Shown here in pieces: positions 12,241 through 23,010 of a stretch of 64,000 bases of DNA. Under the pieces are notes generated by a model, which saw only the letters and a list, made by a program, of their open reading frames with translations, made no database searches and was not told the DNA's origin. Origin of the DNA: Excoecaria cochinchinensis (Eukaryota; Streptophyta; Magnoliopsida; Malpighiales; Euphorbiaceae); NCBI GenBank assembly GCA_947683425.1, contig CANTUQ010000031.1:7823001-7887000 (forward strand), read 5' to 3'. A program made the translations under genes and the position numbers. The first letter of the stretch is position 1; every line of letters starts with the position of its first letter.

Positions 12241-13190
12241 CTCCAGAGCCAGAACATCCCCAAACACAACCTAACACATGCGAACTTACCCAAAATCATA
12301 CTATTATGCATGTAACCTGATTCCTTCTATCAATATCACTCAAATCATGCTTTTAAAGGTATTAGCAATAATTAACCATTAATAGATACAATTTATTTGG
12401 CAAAAACTATAGTTAAAAGGATCATGCTCCAAACCCAGAAATTTTGCCCTACAATCATGTAAATCCCAAAATTAACTTTCATATACTTATAATACTTATA
12501 ACTAAACACATCAATGTCAAAACCCAAGTCAAATCATGCAAATAATCATACTTCACAACTCAAATTTCCCAAAAATATAAACATGGTACAAAAATTAGAC
12601 TCGACAACAACACTAACTCCCAAACCTCAAAATGCAGCACAATCCACTCTTCCCTTCAAGGTCCAAGCTTTTCATTGCCGTTGTTCTTTCTCTTAATCAC
12701 CAATTATTGCACAAATAAAATCAAAACACACCTAATCCAAACCCAAAATATCCAATCAAAAAGGAAAAGGAAGAAGGAGCTGAAGACTAGAAACCCAAAA
12801 ATCCAACTATTACCTTACAAATCAAAAACAAACTCTTAAAGAAGCACCAATGAAGAAGAAGCAAGGAGCAGAAGATTAAGAAGAAAGAAGAAGAAGAGAG
12901 TCACGCAAGGAAGAGGAGGACAAGAAAGGAAACATAAAAAAAAATCTTAATTTGTTTTCCCTCTCTCTTCCTTTCTTTCCCTTCTTCATTTAATGCTCTC
13001 AACCACTCTTACCATGTGTCACTCCCTCTTTGGTCCAAGTTATCCCATCCTTGGAAAAAGTCCTCTAAGTCCTTATTTAATTACCACTTTCTCACTAAAT
13101 AAATTATTCTTCTTACTAACTTTAATTCCTATTCAATTATCATGCAATTAACTCTTTAAATCCTACTAGGGTCCGAATCGGGGTGTTATA

Positions 13191-13448
13191 GATACTAGCC
13201 CCTAAGTCACACAGGCACCTAGGAAACTCCATATCCCCTAATGTACAAGGAATAGTAAAGCTACCAGGGTCTTTAAGTTTTGTAGGTAAGTTATTAGTAA
13301 TTATTGAGTTACAATCTTCAGTTAACTCTACAGTGGATAAATCTTTCCAACTCCTTTTCTTGGAAATTAATTCATTTAAAAACTTAGCATAGTTGGGAAT
13401 TTGGGTTATCGCCTCTACAAATGATAGATTAATATGCAAATGGTTCAA
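13191..13448 (-). pseudogene. D1 aspartic protease, N-terminal fragment with catalytic motif
   Basis: The frame reads YAKFLNELISKKR, then FTIPCTLGDMEFPRCLCDLGASI. DLGAS is the catalytic Asp motif of retroviral-type aspartic proteases. Solo LTR A3 starts immediately after the Ile codon, so the protein is cut one residue past its active site. Upstream it joins the gag linker. Confidence 0.88.
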
Positions 13449-13499
13449 TTTATCAATAAAATTTAAAAATTTCTTATCATCATCTTTTTTCTTGAGTCA

Positions 13500-14981
13500 C
13501 TGCGGAAATGGCGGTCGAGGTTGGAAAACCTTGCTCTTGGAAACCTCTTCTGTCACGCTGGCAGCTGGTGTCATGCTCGCGATGTTGGCTGGTTTCCCTA
13601 CTATCATGCTCACGACAGAAGGCCCATCTTCCTCCTAAATTTCTTTTTACTATAACACTCCATCTTGGTTAGTTGAAATCAATTCATTAACATACTTTTT
13701 ACCTGACCTTAGTGTGATTGCCTTCATTTGCTCCCTCGGATTATCTTCCATGTTACTCGGAAGGCATCCTTGTATTCTCAATGGTAGCGCATTGGCAATA
13801 AATCCTAATTGGACCTCTAGGTCGTTAATGAATGAGGCTTGATTCTTAGCAATTTTTGCTCAAACTTAGACGTCAGCCTCTTGTGATTCCCCTCTTGTGA
13901 ACTAAATTTCAAATTGATTCCCTCCAAGAATCTATCCATCTTAACCTCCAAAGCTCCAAATCGATCTTGTGGTGATTGGAATCCTACACCTCCTCTATTC
14001 TAATTATTACTGCTCCTCCGTGCTTACTATACCCACATTACAGCCTTCACTTTGATGTCCTTGTTGGCCGCAAATAGTGCATGCATTTAGTGGGGTTCCT
14101 CATATGCTCAAGGTGTCGATCTTAAGGGTCAAAGCTGCAACTTGCACTTGCAAAGCAACAACCGAGTCAACTGAATATACACCTTTTACAGGGAAAGAAT
14201 TTGATACCTTGGCTCTTTCTGTCGGCCACATGTAATTAATGATTGGCATCTCCTTAAGCAGTTCGAATGTAACATCCGTCGTCTATCTCATAAGAGAACC
14301 ACCCGCAGCAGCATCTATAGTACCTCTAGTGGTAGGATTTACTCCATTATAAAAAAATTGCATGAGCAACTCTCTTGGTAGATTGTGGTGGGGACAACTC
14401 CACTGTAATTCTTTAAACCTTTACCATGCTTCATACAAAGACTCAATATCATTTTGTACAAAAGTAGTTATGTCCTTAATTATCTTTACAGTTTTTGCTA
14501 AGGGGAAATATTTAGACAAAAATGCTTGAGCCAATTGATCCCATGTAGTAATAGAACCTCTTGCAAGTGAATTCAACCAACCTTTTGCCTTGTCCTTTAA
14601 TGTAAAAAGAAAAAGCCTAAGCTTAATTGTATCCGTCGAAACTCCATTAATTTTAAAAGTATCACAAATTTCTAAGAAATTTGCTAAATGAGCATTAGGA
14701 TCCTCATTTGGCAAACCATAGAACTGAATGCTATTTTGCACTATTTACAACAAAGAAGGTTTAATTTCAAATTGGTTCCCATTTACCGTTGGCCTTACCA
14801 CCCCTTGTTGAGCCCCGCTCAATGCTGGCATAGCAAAGTCCATCAATCTAGGTGGGTTTTCTTCAGCGATAATTGGTCTCTTATTCTTCTTTTTCTTGGG
14901 TTTATGGTTACTCAAAAGAAATATTTCTATCTCTAGATTTAATTGTTCAAGTTCTTCTTGAGAACTCCTTGTCCTAGGCAT
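13500..14981 (-). pseudogene. D1 gag polyprotein with zinc knuckle
   Basis: The start MPRTRSSQEELEQLNLEIE at 14981 lies 115 bases from the PBS. The capsid part (14741-14421) has QFYGLPNEDPNAHLANFLEI and KDKAKGWLNSLARGSITTW, typical of the Retrotrans_gag family in Athila/Tat elements. In-frame stops occur just before the capsid part (about 14745) and after SLYEAW (about 14420). A zinc knuckle of the form CX2CX4HX4C (CTICGQQGHQSEGC) is intact at about 14040-14085. The tail before the protease holds an unexpected palindrome cluster at 13546-13622. Gag would form the virus-like particle. Confidence 0.87.
13546..13622. repeat. Palindrome cluster inside D1 internal region
   Basis: CTGTCACGCTGGCAGC, TCATGCTCGCGATG and TCATGCTCACGACAGAAG follow each other. 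These resemble the LTR palindromes of A3, A5 and D1 but lie in the gag-protease linker, outside any LTR. Confidence 0.65.
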
Positions 14982-15095
14982 ATACTTGAACTATCTAATC
15001 ATGTAAAAACAAAACAAAACAAACAGATAAATTAAATATTGTAATCCAAAATCTTAAATCAAGATTTATAATGGCAATAACATCAATCATAACAG

Positions 15096-15113
15096 TCCCC
15101 GGCAACGGTGCCA
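15096..15113 (-). other. Primer binding site of D1 (tRNA-Asp type)
   Basis: The minus strand reads TGGCACCGTTGCCGGGGA, one base from the complement of the 3' end of plant tRNA-Asp (TGGCGCCGTTGCCGGGGA). This PBS is characteristic of Athila-type elements. It lies six bases from the LTR edge at 15120. Confidence 0.88.
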
Positions 15114-15119
15114 AAAACT

Positions 15120-16431
15120 TGTTATGCTAAATCCGCAAGCACACGGTTTACCGATTATAGTACTTAAGATATCGTTCCCACGAAGGCAGTAGACTGATTA
15201 TTACTCATTATTACTACTCGATTTTAATTTTGTTTACAACGTTCAATATTTCTGATAGTGAAACTAAACTACTAGTGGAATGCTAAATTAATTATTACCT
15301 AAACCTAATAAAAAATGATCAAATAAATTAGAATTAATGATTATAAGTTGATAGTTAATAAAACTTGAAGTTATTCTTCTTGCTTGTTAATGTAACCTTG
15401 TCATGCAAACCAAGTTGGACTAATATTCCAATTCATTCTCTCGACATGAATTAGAGTGCCTAAAACATGTATTTATAATTCTAACTCTTAACTATTGTTA
15501 ATGAACTAGCTAATTACACATACATACTTCAGGATTAATTAATAACCTATAGCAATCATCTAACATCCCGATCTCTCAAGAAATGCTTTAATGATGAAAT
15601 TCTATTAGCTTTAAGTAAGAACATATCTCTCGACTACATTCTTTCTTATTATGATCATTCATAAAATACCAACAGAAAATTCTGCAAACAAGAATACTTA
15701 TATTAATGTGAATAACAAAATATAACATAAATTGTTCAAGTTCCTAAAGACATCATTAAATATTTACAAAGAAGAAGCAAAAGTTAGAAGATGAATAAGG
15801 ATATCTCTCAACCCTTTTTCTCTTTAAAGATATAAACTTCTCCTTTGCTTTTTTTTTTTTTTTTTGCCTTATTCTCAAAACATCAAAATGTACTTAAGAA
15901 TTTACAAATAAAAGTAATTGTTCTTTCTAACTTAGAAAAATTCACAAGTTAAATTCTATATATCTTTCTTTGTCAAATTGAATCTTATATATATTTCTTC
16001 AAAACTTGTGTCCCTTGAAGTGCCTCTCTAAAGATTTGTGAATGACCCTGGTAAAAAACTTGACTCTTCAAGTGACCCTTCAAAAATAACTTCTCCAACG
16101 GCTATTATTGCCGCACTCGCGACCCCTATTGCGCTTGCAACAGAACACGGACCTCCAATTCTTTGACTTTTGTCCTGGATTTGACTTCCTTTCTCTTCCT
16201 TGCTTTGTCGCGCTCGTGACCTCCACTACGCCCGCGACCGTATCTTCACTTTAAGCTCATATTTTAAGCATCTTTCTCCCTATTTTTTTCCCTTTTACTC
16301 TTACACAACAAAATAAATAAAAAGCATAAAAAATGCCATGTGTCACAAGCAAATTAACTCAAAATTAAACATTTACTTGACATACTTAGACCTAAAACTC
16401 TAATTTAACACATATAAATCAACACACATCA
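15120..16431 (-). repeat. D1 5' LTR
   Basis: The + strand edge TGTTATGCTAAATCCGCAAG at 15120 matches, in reverse, the end of the D2 LTR near 25600-25635. The other edge is placed at CACATCA (16431) by comparison with the D2 start TGATATGAG. The length of about 1.31 kb is close to D2's 1.36 kb. A T-run is at 15849-15865, a TATA-like ATATATAGAA (minus) near 15955-15965, and a palindrome array at 16108-16242. Confidence 0.78.
16108..16242. repeat. Palindrome array in D1 LTR
   Basis: Contains GCCGCACTCGCGACCCC, ATTGCGCTTGCAACAG, GTCGCGCTCGTGACC and CTACGCCCGCGACC. The arms are of the same TCGCG/CGCGA kind as in A3 and A5 although the LTR family differs. In element orientation the array is about 150 bp upstream of the TATA-like box. 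Confidence 0.78.
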
Positions 16432-16783
16432 GCATATATACGGTTATGCACATAGCTTTGTAGGAAAAGTTCGAATGACCTCATACACAAAAGTGATCCA
16501 AGGGACGACTTTGGCTCAACAGTGACGCTCACCCACACTGGACAGTTGAGTCAATATAAAATCCCCAAGAAGTAGAAATCACGTAGATCCATGCAAAAAA
16601 GGGATCGCCCAGAAGAACAAGCCTATGCGCGCACATCATACCGGGGGCAACCAGGTAACATACCTTATTAAAAAAAAAAGAGAGCTCTGCCAAGCGATGA
16701 ACTCAAACGCATAAAAACAAAAATTTCTCACTTGAAATTTCCAAGAACAACCATGTTTCTTCATGCAGGCAAGCTGGCGCTGA
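16432..16783. other. Unassigned sequence between D1 and minisatellite
   Basis: Mixed-composition DNA with phrases such as CTCACCCACACTGGACAG and CCGGGGGCAACCAGG. No frame or repeat family was recognised. It may be the pre-insertion target of D1 or part of an older element. Confidence 0.4.
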
Positions 16784-17440
16784 TCTCCTAAAATCCTCTT
16801 AAGAGGCAAATCTCCTAAAGTTCTCTTAAAAGGCAAATCTACTGAAGTCCTCTTAAGAGGCAAATCTCTTGAAGTCCTCTTAAAAGGAAAATCTCCTGAA
16901 GTCCTCTTAAGAGGCAAATCCCTTGAAGTCCTCTTAAAGGCAAAACCTTTAAAGTCCTCTTAAGAGGCAAATCCCTTGAAGTCCTCTTAAGAAGCAAGTC
17001 CTAAAGTCCTCTTAAGAGGTAAATCTAGAAGTCCTCTTAAAGAGGCAAATCTTGTGAAGTCCTCTTAAGAGGCAAATCCCTTGAAGTTCTCTTAAGAGGC
17101 AAATCCTAAAGTGCTCTTAAGAGGCAAATCCTGAAGTACTCTTAGGAGGCAAATCTCCTGAAGTCCTCCTAAGAGGCAAATCCTTTAAAGTCCTCTTAAG
17201 AGGCAAATCCCTATCCTGAAGTCCTCTTAAGAGGCAAATCCTATGAAGTCCTCTAAAGAGGCAAATCCCATGAAGTCCTCTTAAGAGGCATCAGTCCAAA
17301 TTAAGCAAAGTCCTCCTAAGAGGCACCAACTTAGCCAAGTCCTCTTAAGAGGCATCAGTCCAAATTCAGCAAAGTCCTCCTAAGAGGCACCAACTTAGCC
17401 AAGTCCTCTTAAGAGGCATCAATTCAGTAAAGTCCTTTCA
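16784..17440. repeat. Minisatellite, about 27-bp unit with CCTCTTAAGAGG core
   Basis: More than twenty units of the type GAAGTCCTCTTAAGAGGCAA with a variable tail. Each core is a 12-base palindrome. Units of 20-28 bp occur early. From about 17290 two copies of a 64-bp higher-order unit appear (CCTCCTAAGAGGCACC alternating with CCTCTTAAGAGGCATC). A minus-strand frame at 16917-16636 reads as repeated DLPLKRTSG-like nonapeptides because the unit is mostly a multiple of three. I do not take it as a gene. Confidence 0.92.
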
Positions 17441-17584
17441 GTGAGCATGCAACACCGAAGCGCTCTTTTCGTTAGCTCAATCGAGAATATGCATGGCCAC
17501 CTCAGGTACGCTTCTCTTTCCTTTACTCTGAATTTTGGCTCACCTAAGCACTGGTGCACTAGCCTCCCTAAAATTGAGGGTAAC
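17441..17584. other. Unassigned sequence before the LTR at 17585
   Basis: Short mixed-composition stretch between the minisatellite and the TGTAGACGCC edge. Nothing recognised. Confidence 0.3.
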
Positions 17585-19780
17585 TGTAGACGCCGGGTCC
17601 TGAGGCAGCCCATATCAGAGTTATCCAATGAGGATAATGTTGCCTATATTATAGGTGAAGAACTGAAAGTGCCCATTTTCGTTCTTGGGTTTCACAAATT
17701 TTTGAAGGTCTTTCTCAGACTTAGCCTTTTGCACTTTGCTGGAGCTAAAATGATGGTTTAAATTGTAAAATTTGGCTTTTGAGATGGCAGTTGATCGTGT
17801 CTCAAGTAGAGACATCTGCCTATCAATCACGAGGGCTTTCTTGTAATTTTCAGCATAAATTTTGACCGATGCTCATATGTGGCTAAGTGCTGCCCGTTTG
17901 TGCCATCATTCATAATAGGAAATCTGCAAAGATCCGGTTTAAAAAATGGGTGATTAAGCAAAAATAAATGGGACTGATTTTTAAAGATTTTTGAGAGAAA
18001 AATTCATTTTTACTCGACTTTGGGGATTTAATTCCTAGAATCAAGCTTATTTCTTTTTAAAAAAAGGAATAAAAAGCTTTCATTTGGCAAAATTGAAGAG
18101 GGACAAAACTTTAAAGAATTTTTTAGAGAGAGAAGGAAAAATTTTTGAGAGAATAGATTGTTAAATGAGAGTGTTGTTGAGGAAGAAAAATCAATTCTTG
18201 ATTCTTGGAAAACTCTTATTCTTATATTATTATTTTTAAAACACGCAGAGAGAGCAAAAGTTTTAGGAAGAGAAAGAGAAAGAGTTTTCTCTTTGTTTAA
18301 ATCTGACTATGGAATCCAAAGGAAGACACCAAGCACGCATTCATTCTCTAGAAATCAAAACAATCTGAGCGTAATATTTCTGGGATCAATTTTCCATTTT
18401 TTGTGATTAAAATTGGTTAAATATCATGTAGTTTTGAGATATTGATTTCTCTAAAATCTTTGATTTATTATTATTTTAAGTTTTTCTCGATTTAGATAAG
18501 TTTTTAGGAGTTCTATACGTGATTTCATTGTGTTTTTACGTCATTATATGCATGAAATAATATAAATTGGCATGAAAATGAGTTAAAAATGGAGTTTTAT
18601 TCTCGAATTTAAGTTCTGGGCATGACAGACGGGAAGAGGACTCGAGAGACGCCCGTCGCTCGCACCTCCATCTGTCTTTCTATCACTTATACTGGCCATC
18701 TGTGGTCCCTATTTTGATGACTTTGACTTCTTTTAATGTATATTTCTTGTTTTTATGTTGTCTTGCATGCACTATTAAATTTTCTTATTATTTTTGGCAT
18801 GCCATTTTATTTTTTGTCATTTTTATTATTTATTTCTCATTTTTTATTTTATTCCAAAATGTATTACATTTTATTATTTAAATAGTTGTTTACTATTTAT
18901 TGAGTTTTGCTAATTCATTTGTTTTTCTTTTGTTCTTGGTGGCCTAAAATACCCTCGCATGTGTGTTCTTCCCCAACGAATGGAAATTTGACGGCTAGGA
19001 CAAGTTTCATTTGGGGATTAATAAGTTTATATTTCTTTTGTACTTTAATTTTATTTGCTTTTCTTTTATTTTTGTTTGGATGGTAATAAAAAAAGAATTT
19101 TCGCACACTAACACGAAAATTCACCAAAAAGATTTATACAAATAAAATGGGATTTTTTTCTTAATAAAATGGACCAATGTCCAATTTTCTATCCCAAAAA
19201 TGACACATCAAAAGAAGAGTTCTTGTTTTATCAAAATGTGATCACTCAACCCGCTTTTTCAAAAATTACTCTAAGGACTCTTCGCTTTTTGTAAAATATA
19301 CATGCGAGAACCAATGTTCCCATCCTAAATGAATCCCTCATTTTATGTATGTATTTTATTTTCTATGGACTTTTATTTATTTTTTAGTATAATTTAATTG
19401 TATTTTATTTACAACTTTCTTTATGTGCTTGAAGCGCGCCTTTATTTATTTGCATAACTCATGTGAGAAAAGAGATAGGGAATTAATCTGAAAACTCATT
19501 TATATAAAAATTAACCAAGGTATAAGTAAGTGTGATGTCCCGAAGTTCTCTGGTTTAGGCTTCGTAAGGTTATAATTACTTTTCCAATTTTTATTAGGTG
19601 GCGACTCCACAATACCTACCTCTTGGTGCCTAAATAGACGCTCTCGTAGGTTAATCATCAAGAATAAAATAGGGTAATTCCTTGTCTATTGTGAAACAAC
19701 CAATTTTCACGAGTTTAATAAACCTCTCTCAGAACCTAAAAGCGGGCCTCCGGGGTTGACGGGGTTCGGTGCACGTTACA
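17585..19780 (+). mobile_element. Putative LTR of another Ty3/gypsy type
   Basis: It starts TGTAGACGCCGGGTCC and ends with GGCCTCCGGGGTTGACGGGG, then TTCGGTGCACGTTACA. GTGGCGACTCC lies about 180 bp before the end. Such endings occur in plant Tat/Ogre-like LTRs, an attribution made from memory of the family. The flanks (GTAAC and CATGC) do not form a duplication, so one boundary may be wrong or the copy rearranged. A GC-rich imperfect inverted repeat (GACGGG..CCCGTC) is at about 18622-18657. There is no coding sequence. Confidence 0.5.
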
Positions 19781-20134
19781 CATGCATCATGTCTCTTTTG
19801 ACATATTAGTCCATGTCCTATATTTATTTATGCATGTATATCTCAATGTAAGCAAATTACTGAATTGCCATCTTCTTTTAAATTAATACCCTATATGTCC
19901 TTTACTACTCTTTAGTTTACTTAGCTCTTATAGTTCACTTTATAATTCACCTCAAATATGTCATATTACTTTTAGAGTATATTTTAGGGCCTTAAGTTGA
20001 TCATATAATGGCAAGTTATCCACAAAGGCAAGGACATATTATAGCATCATAAGGTAGCAGATGAGCATCCACTACACTTGTTACATCTAGAGGATGTCGT
20101 AGAGGTAGAAGTGGGTCAGGCCAGGCTAGGTCTC
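19781..20134 (+). pseudogene. Possible start of a retrotransposon gag (remnant)
   Basis: From about 20008 a + frame reads MASYPQRQGHIIAS, then after two stops TSRGCRRGRSGSGQARS. The Arg/Gly/Ser-rich N-terminus resembles the start of chromovirus gag proteins. It is cut by LTR B1 at 20135. The rest is AT-rich leader-like sequence. Weak evidence. Confidence 0.3.
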
Positions 20135-21327
20135 TGTAATGGCCCTAAATTTGCAATTTTCATGAATAGTAATTTTTAGGCCATGAATTGTGACACCAAG
20201 GTGAAAAGTACACCCGGAGGGAAAAAATATCTTATTTGGTTATTGAAAAATATTAGTCACAACTAGTCCAAAGTTGAAATTTGGAAAGAAAATGAGGTCA
20301 AATAAGTCCCTGAAAGTCAAAAATAAGAAAATGTCACGGTTTCGGTCCAAATAGTAAGTACTTTGACCAGACTCTAAAAATATTAAATGACCTCTGAAAA
20401 ATTATTTAAAAGCATAAATGGACTCTAAATAGTATGGGTGATTATTTGATAGCGAAAAAGTAATTTTACAGTAACGCTGAAAATTAGTTAATCGGATCGG
20501 TATTAGTGAACCGGACCAAAAACGAACTCCGATTGAGTTAAAAAATTTTGTGCATGCTAATTAATATATTTTAATGATTATGGAATTATTTTTGGGAGGA
20601 ATTGAAATTGGGAAATGAAGGAAAGAATTTAAGGTTATATAATGGGCTTTTTAATACATTTGGGCTTAAGAATGGTTGGACCAATTTGTTGGACCAAGCC
20701 CAACCCATTTAAAAAAATATAAAAGGCTGAAAAATTTGCATGGAACCAGAAATTTCTATAGCCCCCTTCTTCTCCTTACTTGGCCGAATGGTATGTTCTC
20801 CAATTCCCCATAATTTTCTTCATCTCTCTTCTAAAATTTCCACAAAATTCAACCCTCCCAAATAAATTTTAGCCTTTCTTTTCATTGGTGGTGGCCTCTA
20901 GAGCTTATTTGAAATGAAAGAAGTGGTGGAAATCAAGAAGAAAAGATTATGTGTCGAAATTGAGGTAAGTGAAATTGAGTTCTATAATTTGGTTTAAAGG
21001 TTCATATAGATAGATTAAGGGTTGTAGAGTATGAATATGTTGTTATGTTGAGGAAAGAAGGCATGGAAATGATGATTTCTTATGGATACATATTCAACGA
21101 CTTTAGGAATTTTGAAGGAGGAAGGGACTTCTATAGTGGAAAATAAGGAAAAGGAAACTTAAGGTGTGAAGAACAAGAATACAAGGTTAGTGGATACAAT
21201 ATCCTTTGTTTTCCATTAATTTTAATTAATTTTAACCTTTTTTATCTTATGTATGTGTGTGAATTATGTGTGTATAATTCAGACAAAGGTTATGGACATA
21301 TTAATGGGGGTTAAAAATGATAATTTG
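20135..21327 (+). mobile_element. B1, partial family B LTR
   Basis: The start TGTAATGGCCCTAAATTTG and the next several hundred bases follow B2 closely (CATGAATAGT, GTTATTGAAAAATATTAGTC, AACCGGACCAAAAACGAACTCC). A TATA box ATATAAAAGG at 20717-20726 precedes a pyrimidine-rich run and a GGCCGAATGG motif. It ends where A4 begins, and its remaining 3' portion is not found in the window. Confidence 0.75.
20717..20726 (+). promoter_or_regulatory. TATA box of B1
   Basis: ATATAAAAGG at the place where B2 has TCTATATATAG and B3 (3' LTR) has ATATAAAAG. In each a pyrimidine-rich stretch and GGCCGAAT follow. Confidence 0.55.
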
Positions 21328-21712
21328 TGTAACACGTCCTATCCATACGTAGGAAAACCCATCCGCGAGGGAGTGAGAACCCATACGAGCAGGGGTGTCA
21401 CACTAAACAGAACAGAGCAAATATACATTCACATAATATAAACATACATATAAACAGTGAAAATTAAAACTTTAAATCAAACTGAGCATTCATTCATGAT
21501 ATAACAATATTCAATTACAAAACTATTCTGATACCAACATAATTACATCATTCAGAGATACATAGCGAAAGCTTAACAAAATACTATATAGAAGAGAGAT
21601 CACTATTACAAAATAATGATGATACAAAAATACCCTAAAGCTATACACCTTCCTCACGTTGTTGGCTTGACTGGCGGCAACTCTCCCAAAAGCTATACAC
21701 CTTCCTCACGTT

Positions 21713-21749
21713 CACGGGTGAAAACACCGTACTAAGCGATAACGTTTAG
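21713..21749 (-). other. Conserved double hairpin in A4
   Basis: Stem 1 is CTAAGCG / CGTTTAG, paired with one G-T. Stem 2 is CACGGGTG / CACCGT-like. The TGGGG flank is the same as in A1. Confidence 0.6.
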
Positions 21750-22542
21750 TGGGGAAACAAACAATAATATATGGGCGGCCATTCACAATGGTCGTCAAGG
21801 CAATTCACATACAATATGGCATACTGATAATCATAAGATATAATCACAATAGAATTCCATTCATAACCATTCAAAGGTTCAATAAACATATTCATATGCC
21901 AACAGATTCATATGCTCGTATTAGAGTTATTCAGATTCAAATACTTGTAATCATATTCATAATCATTCGGATTCACATACTTATATTCATGACAGAACAA
22001 TTCATAATACCTGCTGACTCACAGTAGTGGATAACGAGTAAATGCATGGCGGTACCTTACGGGTACGAATCGACGCATGACTGTACCTTACAGGTATGAA
22101 TCGAAAAACAATATCATATTTTCTCTTCTCAAAACATTTTACAAAGGGGATCTTAAACAAGATCCATACACGTAGAAGTTTGCGAGGAACCAAACGGGGA
22201 CCTGATCAGGGTCCAGAACAGTACAGAGGCTGCAGCAAAAGTACTCTTTTAGGCATGCCTAACTATCCACTAGACTGACTCTTGCAGGTCATGCATAATC
22301 CATTAAATCACATTCAAGTATAACATATTGTTTATACAGGAGAACCATGAACTTAGATATGCATAACACATTCCACATTCAAACACATCATCCAATATAA
22401 TTTGATAATGCACAAGAAAAATACAATTTAACATTAGTAGCTAATTGAAATGACACCAAATAAGATTAAAACCAATTACAAATGAAAAAGGAATTGAAAA
22501 GACAAAAGTTAAAATCTTCAAAATTTGCAGGGCAGAGACGTT

Positions 22543-22578
22543 TTACACGGCGGTATGATATACACTTACCGCCGTGTT
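22543..22578. repeat. Single palindrome CACGGCGGTA / TACCGCCGTG
   Basis: A 10-bp arm pair with a 13-15 base centre at the A4 array position. The arm sequence differs from all other family A arrays but resembles the CACGG(C/T)GGTCA arms of C2. Confidence 0.8.
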
Positions 22579-22584
22579 ATTTTA

Positions 22585-23010
22585 GGTTGTTTGGGATAGT
22601 CGTCTAATTTTGAGCCTAATAAGGATGAGACCATTGCTATGATTGATGTTGTCTATTTGAGAAATTCTAATCTTTTAAAAAGAGGAGGTTGGCCTCCAGT
22701 TTTTTATTCTTTGGATGAAAGAACCAGGAAATCTGGTGGCGAAAAGGGTAAGGCACCTGCCACTTCAACAGCTGCTGGAAATGATGAAGACTCTAATGAT
22801 GATGATGCTGATGATGGGGAGTGAGAGTCTGGAGCTGGAGAGGGGAGCAGCGTTATGGGTTAGAGGCAAGTGTTGACTCGCATGGATGCGATGGAGGAGG
22901 CAAATCGGACTTTGGCAGTAAGGATGGATTCCATGGAAGCCTCCATGCATGAGATGCACAACAGCCAAAAAAGTTTAAGTCAGAAGTTACTATCTTTCTT
23001 CCTCAAATAA
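22585..23010 (+). pseudogene. D2 3' ORF, C-terminal fragment
   Basis: The frame reads FEPNKDETIAMIDVVYLRNS, then GGWPPVFYSLDE, an acidic stretch (NDEDSNDDDADDGE), two in-frame stops (22822 and about 22860), and a Met-rich, probably helical end (MDAMEEANRTLAVRMDSMEA and following) to TAA at 23008-23010. Ends of this kind occur in the plant-transposon protein ORF of Athila-type elements. The frame is constant, so the stops are simple point changes. The molecular role is not known to me. Confidence 0.6.

Larger units (their letters stand above)
10831..13190 (-). mobile_element. A3, solo LTR of family A with GATAC duplication
   Basis: It runs from TGTAACACCCC at 10831 to GGGGTGTTATA at 13190, so the terminal CA has become TA. 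GATAC flanks it at 10826-10830 and 13191-13195. There is no internal region, so it is the product of LTR-LTR recombination. Purine-rich and then pyrimidine-rich sequence at 12770-12990 marks the likely promoter/leader end. The palindrome array is at 11967-12240 and the hairpin at 11229-11246. Confidence 0.92.
9583..16431 (-). mobile_element. D1, Athila/Tat-like Ty3/gypsy element, 3' half missing
   Basis: On the minus strand: 5' LTR (15120-16431), tRNA-Asp PBS (15096-15113), gag (14981 to about 13500), protease split by solo LTR A3, and RT cut off at 9583. RNase H, integrase and the 3' LTR are absent. RT and gag have the character of the Athila/Tat branch (FPLPFIDQMLERIA, SHYCFLDGFSGY, QFYGLPNEDPNAHLANFLEI). 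Several in-frame stops show the copy is dead. Confidence 0.88.
21328..22580 (-). mobile_element. A4, truncated family A LTR
   Basis: The + strand edge is TGTAACACGTCC. It contains the double hairpin (21713-21749), two GGTACC units (about 22040-22105), the GGGACCTGATCAGGGTCC core near 22197-22214, TAGGCATGCCTA near 22251-22262 and a palindrome pair at 22543-22578. It then passes into D2 coding sequence without the usual LTR end, so roughly half is deleted. The right boundary is approximate. Confidence 0.7.

Noticed and set aside
16636..16917. Repeat protein gene (KRTSGDLP-type nonapeptides)
   Set aside because: It is the minisatellite read in one frame. The array soon breaks frame and no promoter or flanking exon was seen.
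17585..19780. Confident Ogre element
   Set aside because: Only LTR-like ends are seen, there is no target duplication, and the lineage is from memory of end motifs. Kept as a putative LTR.
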